From Bradyrhizobium sp. MOS002 (lineage in GTDB: Bacteria; Pseudomonadota; Alphaproteobacteria; Rhizobiales; Xanthobacteraceae), in NCBI RefSeq assembly GCF_003020115.1, contig NZ_PYFX01000019.1:1-64000 (forward strand): DNA of 64,000 bases, given 5' to 3'. Every line of letters begins with the position of its first letter. Position 1 is the first letter of the stretch. Below, in pieces: positions 15,696 to 23,860 of this stretch. The translations under genes were made by a program, and so were the position numbers. The notes below the pieces were generated by a model. The model was not told the DNA's origin and made no database searches. It saw only the letters and a list, made by a program, of their open reading frames with translations.

Positions 15696-17237
15696 ATGCC
15701 CGCCGAGAGATTGCCGATGCGGAAGATTCGAGAAGTTCTACGCCTGAAGTATGCCTGTGGGGTGAGCGATCGGGTGATCTCCCGATCGGTCGGGATCGGT
15801 CGCACGGCGATCGCCGAGTATGTCCGCCGGGCCGCGGTGATCGGCATCACCTGGCCGATCCCGGAGGAGCTCGACGACACAGCCCTGGAGCGCAAGCTGT
15901 TTGCGCCGGCCGGCTACAACCCGCCACGATCGAAGCCGCTTCCGGATTGGGGGCATGTCCATGCCGAGTTGCGCCGCCGCAGCGTAACGCTGGCACTGCT
16001 GTGGGAGGAATACCGCGGCCATCATCCCGACGGCTACGGCTACAGCCGGTTCTGCGAGCTCTACGTCGAATGGCGCCACGGCATCACGGCGACCATGCGG
16101 CAGACCCACGCGGCCGGCGAAAAGCTGTTCGTGGACTTCGCCGGCGATACCATGCCGGTGTTCGACGGGCTCACCGCGGAGGTGCGCGCCGCCAAGATCT
16201 TCGTCGCGGTCATGGGAGCGTCGAATTACACCTTTGCCCAAGCCCGGTTCAGCGAGGCGCTGCCCGACTGGATCGGCGCCCATGTGGATGCGCTCACCTT
16301 CCTGGGCGGGGTGCCGAAGGCGCTCGTCTGCGACAATCTGAAGGCCGGGGTGACGGTGGTGAGCCGCTACGAGCCAGGCGTCAACCGGACCTACCAAGAT
16401 CTTGCCGCCCATTACGGCACCACCATTATGCCGGCGCGGCCCCGCAAGCCGCGCGACAAGGCCAAGGTGGAGGCGGCGGTTCTTATCGTCCAGCGATGGA
16501 TTTTGGCGCGGCTGCGCAACCGGCGCTTCTTCTCGCTCGCCAAGTTGAATGTTGCGATCCGCATCCTGGTCGACCAACTTCAACGCCCGCCTGATGCGCA
16601 AGCTCGGTGCCAGCCGCCGCGAGTTCTTCGACACCATCGATCGTCCGGCCCTGATGCCGCTGCCGGCCGAGGCCTATCAGTACGCCGAATGGCGTCGTGC
16701 CCGTGTGGCGCCGGATTACCATGTCGAAGTTCAGGGACACTTCTACTCGGTGCCATCCCGCATGATCCGCCAGGTTGTCGAGGTCGGGCCACCGAAGCCA
16801 CCATCGAGGTGTTCCATCGCGGCACCCGCATCGCCAGCCATGCACGCTCGGGGGTGAAGCGCCGCCACACCACGATCCCCGAGCACATGCTGAGCGCGCA
16901 TCGCCGATACGCCTTCTGGACGCCGGCGCGTCTGCTGGCCGCCGCTGAGAAAGTCGGTTCGTCCACGATCGCGCTGTGCGAGGCGATCATGCGGACAAAG
17001 CCGCATCCCGAGCAGGGCTTCCGATCCTGTCTCGGCATCCTGCGGTTGGAAAAGACCTATGGGACGCAACGTCTCGAAGCCGCTTGCCGCCGCGGGATCA
17101 GCATCGGCTCAGCGAGCTATCGGTCGATTGCCTCGATCCTCAAGACCGGCCTGGACAAGTCCTTCCTTCCCGACACCACCCCCGACGCCGATCCCATCCA
17201 GCACGGTAACATCCGTGGCCGCGGCTACTACCACTGA
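15696..17237 (+). pseudogene. istA: IS21 transposase IstA, with two compensating frameshifts
   Basis: A DDE transposase. The start MPAERLPMRKIREVLRLKY is standard for IstA and has GGGAGG just upstream. The HTH (VSDRVISRSVGIGRTAIAEY) and catalytic Asp regions (EKLFVDFAGDTMPVF, ALVCDNLKAGV) and the acidic KAKVEAAV are present. Near 16,583 the reading frame shifts: correct residues (RLMRKLGASRREFFDTIDRP) continue in the next frame until about 16,785, where the first frame resumes with TIEVFHRGTRIASHARSG. About 200 bases are therefore read out of frame although the first frame stays open throughout. Unless these are sequencing errors the protein has a scrambled segment after the catalytic core. 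Confidence 0.85.
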
Positions 17238-17256
17238 CCAGCAACAAGGAGGCATT

Positions 17257-17988
17257 ATGCTCAGCAATCATACCCACGAACGTCTCGCCGCTCTCGGGCT
17301 CGCCGGAATGGCCAAGGCCTTCGATGATCAGCAACGCCAACCGGACGTCACCGCGCTGACCTTCGAGCAGCGCCTCGGCCTGATGATCGATCGCGAAGCA
17401 ACCTGAAGTTTGCCCCGCTACGGCAGGCCGCAATCGTCGAAGATGTCGATCTGCGCGCTCCGCGCGGCATCGACCGCGCCTTCTTTGCCAAGCTCGTCGA
17501 TGGCGATTGGATCGGCCGCAAGCAAAATTTGCTCATCACCGGGCCGACCGGCGTCGGCAAGAGCTGGATCGCCTGCGCGCTCGGTCACAAGGCATGCCGC
17601 GATAATCGATCGGTCTTATACCATCGCCTGCCAAGGCTGTTCGAAGCTCTTGCGCTCGCCCGCGGCGACGGACGCTATGCGCGGCTCCTCAAGACGTTAT
17701 CGAGGGTCGATTTGCTCATCCTCGACGACTGGGGCCTCGCTCCGATTACCGGCGAGCAGCGTCGCGATCTCCTCGAAGTCGTCGACGATCGTCACCAGCG
17801 CGGATCGACTATCATCACCAGCCAGGTACCGATCGAAAATTGGCATGAGATCATCGCCGACCCCGACCATCGCTTACGCCGTCCTCGACCGCCTCGTCCA
17901 CAACGCTCACCGCCTCATCCTCAAAGGAGACAGCATGCGGAAAATAACTGCCCAACGCGCCAATCTTGACGCCGCGAAGAAAACTTGA
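17257..17988 (+). pseudogene. istB: IS21 helper ATPase IstB, disrupted
   Basis: ATG 17257 with GGAGG upstream starts MLSNHTHERLAALGLAGMAK, normal for IstB. After MIDREAT a stop occurs at 17404, while the family sequence continues in another frame from LKFAPLRQAAIVEDVDLRAP, missing about ten residues that normally lie between: a small deletion. Walker A GPTGVGKSW and Walker B LLILDDWGLAP follow. A second shift near 17,865 moves the end (TIAYAVLDRLVHNAHRLILK) into yet another frame. An intact IstB binds DNA and ATP to help target choice; this copy should be inactive. Confidence 0.85.
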
Positions 17989-18018
17989 CCCAACTCCTCA
18001 TGCCGGCAACGACACCCC

Positions 18019-18112
18019 GGCCGCCTTCGTCGGAACAGGTGGCCGCCTTCGATCGGAATGCATGGTCGCGTTCAATCGGAATCTCTGGCCGCAATCCCCG
18101 GAATCCGCATCA
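18019..18112. repeat. Right terminal repeats of the IS21 element
   Basis: Inverted copies of the left-end unit: GGCCGC ends at about 18024, 18046, 18069 (diverged, GGTCGC) and 18092, a spacing of 22-23 bp, and the outermost CCCCGGAATCCGCATCA is the complement of the left tip with one or two changes. Confidence 0.82.
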
Positions 18113-18113
18113 T

Positions 18114-18347
18114 GAAACGCGACTGCCAGGAAGCCCGGATGCCTCAAGCTTCCTTGGCATTTTCGAGGTCGAAAGGTTCGAGTTGGGCACGGGTTTATGG
18201 CACGCCCGCGTTCTGCGCTCTGACCACCGGCCGGTGGTATTCGACGGCGAACCATTCGAGTTTCCTCACACCGAGATGAGCTGGCCCAATGCCCAAGCCG
18301 CGCATGAGGACTCTAAATCATTCATCGACCGGATGATCGAGGCCTGA
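18114..18347 (+). pseudogene. Small protein gene cut by the IS21 element (3' part)
   Basis: Directly after the right end of the element the frame reads FEVERFELGTGLWHARVLRS then DHRPVVFDGEPFEF and ends KSFIDRMIEA. The composition and strand pattern look like a real small soluble protein of the type found in rhizobia as a ~75-residue hypothetical. No start codon with a binding site is found downstream of the element, so the 5' end is probably lost or lay on the other side. I found no matching 5' part left of the element. Confidence 0.4.
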
Positions 18348-18504
18348 CTTGGCGCTGTACCGCTGAGGGAGGCGCCCCAAGCCCGCCAACGACTCCGGCC
18401 TAATACGAAATGCTGCACCGGAGAGGCCGGTCGGGGACAAGGCTCCTTTCCGCCTGTGCCTCTTACGCATAGTTAGCTTCCAGCAACGAAAGTTCCACGC
18501 AACG

Positions 18505-18530
18505 AAAAAACCCCGGCGCTGCCGGGGTTC
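18505..18530 (-). terminator. Intrinsic terminator of the outer membrane protein gene
   Basis: On the minus strand a hairpin CCCCGGC-AGC-GCCGGGG is followed by TTTTTT. It lies about 25 bases after the stop codon of the porin-like gene at 18554-19336. Confidence 0.85.
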
Positions 18531-18553
18531 TAACGTCCAAGATCTAGGTCGGA

Positions 18554-19336
18554 TCAGTACTTCGCGACGACGGGGCCGGTCCAGTTGAAGCGGTACACGA
18601 GTGAGGTCGAGATCGTTTGATTCCAGGTATTGGCACGGATGCTGTTGCCTACCGGAAGGTTACTGACATCGAACAGTTCGTCCTGAGTCTTGGTATTGTA
18701 GAACGCCGAACGATACTCGGTCTTCATGAACCAGCCCGGCGACTGGATACCAAAAATGTTCAGGTTGTTTTCGACGCCGCCGCCGACGAACCAGCCGTTA
18801 CGGTTGTAGCTGCCGAGGTGGACACCGGCGGGAACACCAGCCAGGGTCAGGAAGTTAGTCTGGCCGAAGTGAGCGCCCGAATAACCGCCGTTGACGTAGG
18901 AGAGAACGTTCGGAGCGACCAGATAGCCGAGGCGGATACCGGCCGCCCAAGAGTCTTCCAGCTTCTGGCTGCCAGTGATGCCGAGGGTCGGATCCTGAAT
19001 GGTAGCGCGGATGCTGCCGAACTGACCGTCTGCGAACACGCCGGCGACCCAGGTGCCGCTAAACTGCCAGTCGTAGCCGAGACCGACCGTGCCGAACCAG
19101 CCCGAACCGCCCTGACGCTGATCGATCGTCAGCGGAAGCGCGCCCACCGTGGTTTGAACGTGCTGGTCGGCAGCCGAGAGGCCACCACCGCCGCCCCCGA
19201 AAATATAGAAGCCCGTCCAGTTGGCGACGGGAGCCGCCATCGGCGCCTTCACATACGGGCGCGCGCCCAGGTCGGCCGCTGAGGCCGAACCGGTCATCGC
19301 CGCAACCGCGGTTAGAGCGAGCAAAATCTTCTTCAT
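18554..19336 (-). CDS. Outer membrane beta-barrel protein (RopB/Omp25-like)
   Basis: A 260-residue porin-family protein. The signal peptide MKKILLALTAVAAMTGSASA precedes ADLGARPYVKAPMAAPVANW and TGFYIFGGGGG, the hallmark start of the Omp25/RopB/Omp31-like barrels of rhizobia. Later strands (WFGTVGLGYDWQF, SWAAGIRLGYLVAPN, GWFVGGGVENNL, SLVYRFNW) alternate polar and nonpolar residues and end in an aromatic-rich C terminus. ATG 19336 is used; GGGGA lies seven bases upstream, whereas a longer reading to 19375 would spoil the signal peptide. A terminator follows. The gene is divergent from the gene at 19439. Confidence 0.92.
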   Translation of the reverse strand: MKKILLALTAVAAMTGSASAADLGARPYVKAPMAAPVANWTGFYIFGGGGGGLSAADQHVQTTVGALPLTIDQRQGGSGWFGTVGLGYDWQFSGTWVAGVFADGQFGSIRATIQDPTLGITGSQKLEDSWAAGIRLGYLVAPNVLSYVNGGYSGAHFGQTNFLTLAGVPAGVHLGSYNRNGWFVGGGVENNLNIFGIQSPGWFMKTEYRSAFYNTKTQDELFDVSNLPVGNSIRANTWNQTISTSLVYRFNWTGPVVAKY

Positions 19337-19438
19337 CACAAATCCCCAAGCAGTGTGCGTCGATGTCGCAAGCAATCTAGCTCAAAGCACCAAAAATGCT
19401 GTACCCCAAATGGCACAGTAAGAGGCAATCGAAGACCA

Positions 19439-20071
19439 ATGTTGGCGAGCAGCAAGGTGATCGTAGCTGAATTTTTCCGCGACAATCCCGCGGAAATAGC
19501 AGCCTATCTAACTGAGATATTTGCAGAAAATGACCACAAAGCCGCGCAAATTGGTCTAAGCCTCGTGATGCAAGGCCAAAATGTGCAGATGCTGGCGCTG
19601 GACGCCGGTCTGAGGAGGGATGCCCTTTACAGGACATTTGGTGGCCGAATCGATCCCCAGCTCAGTCGGGTCCTGAAACTCTTCGATGCGCTTGACGTGC
19701 GAGCGTGCGTGGTCCCAAACGCTCCTTCAGAGGCTCAGAGCGCACCCAACTCAACGACTTCTGCTGCGCTGCAAGCGTCTGCAGTGCGGCTATCTCAAGC
19801 GTTCGAGGGCAACTGTTTCGTCGAGGCTTTGCTCGCATTGAAGGAAGTCGCCCTGTCCCAAAATGTCTCCGCCCTCGCGCGAGCGTCAGGCCTTGAGCGA
19901 AGATCGATCTACAAGACATTCGGCGGGACCGTAGATCCCGAGTTGGGTCGAATTTTGAAGCTCTTCAGAGCGATGCAGCTCCGGTTCATTGTCATGGCCC
20001 TTCCACGCAAGCCGAAGTCGCCGCGACCCAGGCTTGGCCGTCCGCCGCACGCGTCAAAACAGTCTAAGTAG
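19439..20071 (+). CDS. Tandem-duplicated antitoxin-like (HigA-type addiction module antidote) protein
   Basis: A 210-residue protein made of two similar halves. Each half holds an XRE-like 'antidote' core: first NVQMLALDAGLRRDALYRTF with GGRIDPQLSRVLKLFDAL, second NVSALARASGLERRSIYKTF with GGTVDPELGRILKLFRAM. Stand-alone addiction-module antidotes are ~100 residues and have one such core ('IA...G.SR..LYKALS..GNP....LLKVL.ALGL'). No toxin gene lies next to it: upstream is the divergent porin gene and downstream is 400 bases of empty DNA. The C-terminal tail is basic (RKPKSPRPRLGRPPH). It may be an orphan antitoxin or a regulator derived from one. Confidence 0.6.
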   Translation: MLASSKVIVAEFFRDNPAEIAAYLTEIFAENDHKAAQIGLSLVMQGQNVQMLALDAGLRRDALYRTFGGRIDPQLSRVLKLFDALDVRACVVPNAPSEAQSAPNSTTSAALQASAVRLSQAFEGNCFVEALLALKEVALSQNVSALARASGLERRSIYKTFGGTVDPELGRILKLFRAMQLRFIVMALPRKPKSPRPRLGRPPHASKQSK

Positions 20072-20482
20072 CCGAGGCACGGGTCCGTCTGGAACCGAAG
20101 CAATCTTCGCCGCCAAAGAACACTTAAAGAACGCTGGGACGACCACCTATGGCGCCGCGTTGAATGAGCACGGCTTGCAACAACGATCCTGTACTTCATG
20201 AACGATCTCAATCCCAACGGCGTCTTGCGCAGATCTTCGTCGTGTATCATCGCTTCGGTGGTAGCCGTGAAGATGGATCAGCGAAAACCCCTATTCTGCA
20301 GCAGGCGATAGCTCGGACTCCCTCGGAGCGGTCGTAGCTGTGCCTGAGGATGGCGCCTTCAGCCGTTTGTCGCGGGCACGGCCCTGGTTTGCCCCACGAA
20401 CAGCCGGACCGCCCCTGCGGGAAAGCTGGCGGTCATCCACGGTGACGGATGAGAAGCACGCATTGTTGCTCCGTGCAGCCGC
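20072..20482. other. Empty stretch at the island/core transition
   Basis: About 400 bases with no gene or RNA that I can support. GC content rises towards the right. It separates the accessory half of the window from the dense core-like half. Confidence 0.45.
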
Positions 20483-22000
20483 TTAGGGGGATGAGCGCTT
20501 TGTCTGTTTCGTCCATCCGAGGCGGGAGAGCAAGCCATCAACCGCCGGCCAGAATAGCAGCACGATGGCCAAGGTCGTGATCGAGCCGACCAGGCCGTTC
20601 GACCAGAACACCTTGAGGTCTCCGCCGGCGCCGATCATCGACAGACGGAAGGCGTCCTCGGCCCGGTTGCCTAGCACGAGCGCCAGCGTGAACGGCGCGA
20701 GAGGAATGCCGATCTTCTTGAAGACGTAGCCGACTACGCCGAAGCCGAGCATCAGCCAGATGTCGAACATCGCGTTCTCGATCGCATAGGCGCCGATCGC
20801 GCAGGACACCACGATCATCGGCGCCACCGCGGCGAACGGCACGCGCAGGATCGAGGCGAAGATCGGCACCGTCGTCAGCACAAGCACGAGGCCGACGACA
20901 TTACCGAGATACATCGAGGCGATGAGGCCCCAGACGAAGTCCTTGTGCTCGACAAACAGCAGCGGTCCCGGATTGAGCCCCCACACCATCAGCCCGCCGA
21001 GCAAGATCGCAGCGGTGCCGGAACCGGGAATGCCGAGCGCCAGCATCGGCAGCAGCGCCGCCGTGCCGGAGGCATGCGCCGCCGTCTCCGGCGCGAACAC
21101 CCCCTCGATGCGGCCCTTGCCGAAGCTCTCGGGATCCTTGGAGAAACGCTTTGCCAGGTTGTAGCCCATGAAGGAGGCCGCGATCGCGCCGCCTGGGGTA
21201 ATGCCAAGCCAGCAGCCGATGAAGGAGGAGCGCAGCAGCGTCACCCAGTATTTCGGCAGGTCCTTCCACACACTCAGCACGACGCGCAGCGAAATGCTCG
21301 CCGCATGTCCGCGCAACGCGAGGCGCTCCTCCATCGTCAACAGGATCTCGCTGATGCCGAACAGGCCGATGACGGCGACGAGGAAGTTGATGCCGCGCAA
21401 AAGCTCGGACGAGCCGAAGGTCATGCGCAGATTGCCTGACACCGTGTCCATGCCGATGCCGGCGAGCAACAGCCCCAGCGACATCGAGATGACGGTCTTG
21501 TGCTTGGCCTCGCGCCCCAGACCGACGAAGGAGCAAAAGGTCAGCAGATACACCGCGAAGAACTCGGGCGGGCCGAACTTCAACGCAAAGGACGAGATCA
21601 TCGGGGCGAGGAAGGTGATCAGGAGCACCGCGACCAGCGAGCCGATGAAAGAGGACGTGAACGCCGCCGTCAGCGCCTCCGCCGCCCTGCCCTGCTGCGC
21701 CATCGGATAGCCGTCGAAGGTGGTCGCGACCGACCAGGCTTCGCCCGGGATGTTGAACAGGATCGAGGTGATCGCGCCGCCGAACAGCGCGCCCCAATAG
21801 ATGCAGGACAGCATCACGATCGCCGAGGTCGGATCCATCGTGAAGGTGAGCGGCAACAGGATCGCGACACCGTTGGGTCCGCCGAGTCCGGGCAAGACGC
21901 CGACGAAGATGCCGAGCACCAGCCCGACCATCATCAGCACGAGCGTCTTCCACGTCAGCAAGACGGCGAAGCCGTGAAGCAACAGGCCGAGAGCTTCCAT
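20483..22000 (-). CDS. tctA: Tripartite tricarboxylate transporter large permease, TctA family
   Basis: A 505-residue integral membrane protein with about 12 hydrophobic segments. The start MEALGLLLHGFAVLLTWKTL, the motif GVLPGLGGPNGVAILLPLTF and the second TctA repeat (GITPGGAIAASFMGYNLAKR, LPMLALGIPGSGTAAILLGG) are diagnostic. TctA forms the channel of TTT systems that take up di- or tricarboxylates with a cation gradient, fed by a periplasmic TctC. It is 12 bases after tctB in the same operon (tctC, tctB, tctA on the minus strand). The ligand cannot be read from sequence. Confidence 0.95.
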   Translation of the reverse strand: MEALGLLLHGFAVLLTWKTLVLMMVGLVLGIFVGVLPGLGGPNGVAILLPLTFTMDPTSAIVMLSCIYWGALFGGAITSILFNIPGEAWSVATTFDGYPMAQQGRAAEALTAAFTSSFIGSLVAVLLITFLAPMISSFALKFGPPEFFAVYLLTFCSFVGLGREAKHKTVISMSLGLLLAGIGMDTVSGNLRMTFGSSELLRGINFLVAVIGLFGISEILLTMEERLALRGHAASISLRVVLSVWKDLPKYWVTLLRSSFIGCWLGITPGGAIAASFMGYNLAKRFSKDPESFGKGRIEGVFAPETAAHASGTAALLPMLALGIPGSGTAAILLGGLMVWGLNPGPLLFVEHKDFVWGLIASMYLGNVVGLVLVLTTVPIFASILRVPFAAVAPMIVVSCAIGAYAIENAMFDIWLMLGFGVVGYVFKKIGIPLAPFTLALVLGNRAEDAFRLSMIGAGGDLKVFWSNGLVGSITTLAIVLLFWPAVDGLLSRLGWTKQTKRSSP

Positions 22001-22012
22001 CGCGGGTCCGCC

Positions 22013-22555
22013 TTAGTGGCCGAAGGCCGCTTCGAGCGGCCCTTTCGGCATGATGACGTCGAAGGCGATGTCGAAGGTGACGAACATGATCGCCGTGAAT
22101 ACGATAGCGGTGAGCAGCGACTTCCACGGCGCGATCTTGCCGACGAGGCGCATGAAGCTGGCGATCAGCAGGAAACTCGCGACATAGAGGCCGAGAAACT
22201 GCGTCGCCAGGCAGAACAGCAGCGTCGGCACGAACACCGCCATCACGCGGCGGGCTTGCGCGCGCGTGACGAAGGTCTCGGGCGCCGCGCGGTGCGCGAC
22301 CAGCGCCACGATCAGGCCGTAGAGGCTGGCACCACCGAGAATGACGGAGAGGTAGAACGGGAAATAACCGGGCTCCGGCCCGGTCGAATCCCAGGAGGCG
22401 CCGGTGCGCCAATTGTCGTAACCGAGGGTGGCGGCCAGCGCGAGCAACAGGAGACAGACGAATATCTCGATCGTGCCGGAGGAGACGACGGAAGGCGAGT
22501 CGTCTTCGGGCGCGGTCGGATCGTCAACGACGATTTCAAGATCGGTTTGGGGCAT
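22013..22555 (-). CDS. tctB: Tripartite tricarboxylate transporter small subunit, TctB family
   Basis: A 180-residue membrane protein with four hydrophobic segments: IEIFVCLLLLALAATLGY, GYFPFYLSVILGGASLYGLI, VFVPTLLFCLATQFLGLYVA, and WKSLLTAIVFTAIMFVTFDI. The GPEPGYFPF loop before the second segment is typical for TctB. It partners TctA as the small membrane subunit. It has an extended hydrophilic N terminus of about 30 residues. Its gene lies between tctC and tctA, with a hairpin-rich repeat separating it from tctC. Confidence 0.9.
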   Translation of the reverse strand: MPQTDLEIVVDDPTAPEDDSPSVVSSGTIEIFVCLLLLALAATLGYDNWRTGASWDSTGPEPGYFPFYLSVILGGASLYGLIVALVAHRAAPETFVTRAQARRVMAVFVPTLLFCLATQFLGLYVASFLLIASFMRLVGKIAPWKSLLTAIVFTAIMFVTFDIAFDVIMPKGPLEAAFGH

Positions 22556-22582
22556 GAACGAACAACAATCGCTGGGGCCAAT

Positions 22583-22731
22583 CCCCTCTCCCGTCTACGG
22601 GGAGAGGGTTAGGGTGAGGGAGGGAAGTCCCCACGAGGACGGTGATAGACGGACTCGCGGAGAGTCCCCCTCACCCGCATCGCTTCTTCGATCCGATGCG
22701 ACCTCTCCCCGCAAGCGGGGCGAGGTGAAGC
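22583..22731. repeat. Palindromic intergenic repeat between tctC and tctB
   Basis: Two hairpin-like blocks: CCCTCTCCCGTCTACGGGGA with GAGGGTTAGGGTGAGGGAGG on the left, and CCCTCACCC ... CCTCTCCCCGC-AAGC-GGGGCGAGG on the right. Left and right blocks are also complementary (GGGTGAGGG to CCCTCACCC). This is the dispersed Bradyrhizobium/Rhodopseudomonas-type repeat found between genes. In the transcript it would form large stem-loops between tctC and tctB and could hold tctC mRNA at a higher level. Confidence 0.65.
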
Positions 22732-22733
22732 AA

Positions 22734-23720
22734 TCACTTCGCGACGAATCCGGCTTCCGTCATCAGCGACTTGTTGACTGCATCGTCCTCCTCGAGGAAT
22801 TGCACCATGTCCTTTCCGGTGAGGAAGATCGGCTTCAGCGCCTGCTTTTCCATGTAGTCCTTGTATTCCGCGGTCTGCGTCACCTTATGGAACAGCTCGA
22901 CATAGAACGCCTGCTGTTCCGCCGTGACCTTGCCGGGCAGGAACATCGCGCGCAGCATCAGATACTGCACATCGACACCCTCCTCCTTGCAGGTGGGGAT
23001 GTCGGCCCAGGACTGCGTCTCCGTCACTTTGCTGGTGTAGGAGATTCGCTCCTTGTCGAACACGCAGAGCGGGCGCACCTGGCCCGCGCGCCAGACCTCA
23101 AGATTCTCGGATGGATTGTTGACGTTGGATTCGGTGTGGTTGCCGACCAGCTGGGTCGCGGCCTCGCCGCCGGACTTGTAGGGCAGATAGGAGAATTTCG
23201 CGCCGGTCTTCTGCTCGAGGAACACGGTCAGCACGTGATCCTCGCGCTTGGAGCCGGTGCCGCCCATCTTGAACGGCGCGCTCGCCGCCTTCGCGGCCGC
23301 GACGAACTCCTTCACCGTCCGGGGACCCGCGCTGTTGTCCCACAGCACGAACTGGTCGAGCGCGATCACCGAAACCGGGGTCAGCTCACGCCAGTTGAAC
23401 GGAATCTTCGCCGACAGCGGCAGCATGTAGATCAGTGAATAGGCGATCAGCACCTTGTTGGGGTCGCCCTCGCTGGATTTCATGTACATGAGGGCTTCCG
23501 CGCCCGAAGCCCCGCCCTTGAGCGAGACCACAATCGGCTGCTTCATCAGATTGTTCTTCTGGATCGCGGCCTGCATCATCCGCGCCATCTGGTCGGAGGC
23601 GCCGCCCGCGCCCGCCGCGACCACGATCTCGACCGGCTTGCTCGGCTCCCAGCCGGCAAGGGCCGGTGCGCTCAACGATAGCGCCGCTGCAACGCCAACA
23701 GCTTTCACTAGAATTTGCAC
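22734..23720 (-). CDS. tctC: TctC-family periplasmic substrate-binding protein
   Basis: A 328-residue protein with signal peptide MQILVKAVGVAAALSLSAPALA, cleaved before GWEPSKPVEIVVAAGAGGAS. The AGAGGASDQMAR and VVSLKGGASGAEALMYMKSS segments match the first lobe of TctC/BugT proteins, and GTGSKREDHVLTVFLEQKTG with YLPYKSGGEAATQLVG the second. It is divergent from the standard Bug sequence (no 'P.YPPGGATD'), so it belongs to the longer subgroup linked directly with tctBA operons. It delivers a small carboxylate to TctAB. Confidence 0.9.
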   Translation of the reverse strand: MQILVKAVGVAAALSLSAPALAGWEPSKPVEIVVAAGAGGASDQMARMMQAAIQKNNLMKQPIVVSLKGGASGAEALMYMKSSEGDPNKVLIAYSLIYMLPLSAKIPFNWRELTPVSVIALDQFVLWDNSAGPRTVKEFVAAAKAASAPFKMGGTGSKREDHVLTVFLEQKTGAKFSYLPYKSGGEAATQLVGNHTESNVNNPSENLEVWRAGQVRPLCVFDKERISYTSKVTETQSWADIPTCKEEGVDVQYLMLRAMFLPGKVTAEQQAFYVELFHKVTQTAEYKDYMEKQALKPIFLTGKDMVQFLEEDDAVNKSLMTEAGFVAK

Positions 23721-23860
23721 GAGTTTCGTCCCCGGGTTATTGTTGGCTTAGTTTGCCAGGAATTTATCGGCGCATTGTGCGGACTAACGCCGGCGAGTTC
23801 AAGCACGCGGGCATGCCGCTGCCTATGACTTTCGGCTGACGAAGCTAAGCCGGAGATGCG

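Larger units (their letters stand above)
15516..18112 (+). mobile_element. IS21-family insertion sequence with frameshifted genes
   Basis: A 2.6-kb element bounded by inverted ends: TGATGCGGAATCCGGG on the left and, in complement, TGATGCGGATTCCGGG on the right, ending in the TG...CA typical of IS21. Each end has several repeats of a GCGGCCA-containing unit. Between them lie istA (transposase) and istB (ATPase helper) in the usual order, 20 bases apart. Both genes have frameshifts or small deletions, so the copy is probably inactive unless another copy supplies the proteins. No clear target duplication is visible (left flank ...TGCTCA, right flank TGAAAC...). Confidence 0.92.

Noticed and set aside
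17410..17988. Continuous 192-residue frame as a separate gene within istB
   Set aside because: Only its last 40 residues match IstB; the rest is a shadow of the P-loop part in another frame.
20901..22412. Open frame of 503 residues on the minus strand
   Set aside because: Another frame of tctA/tctB; the tctA and tctB readings have all family motifs and this one is arginine-rich noise.
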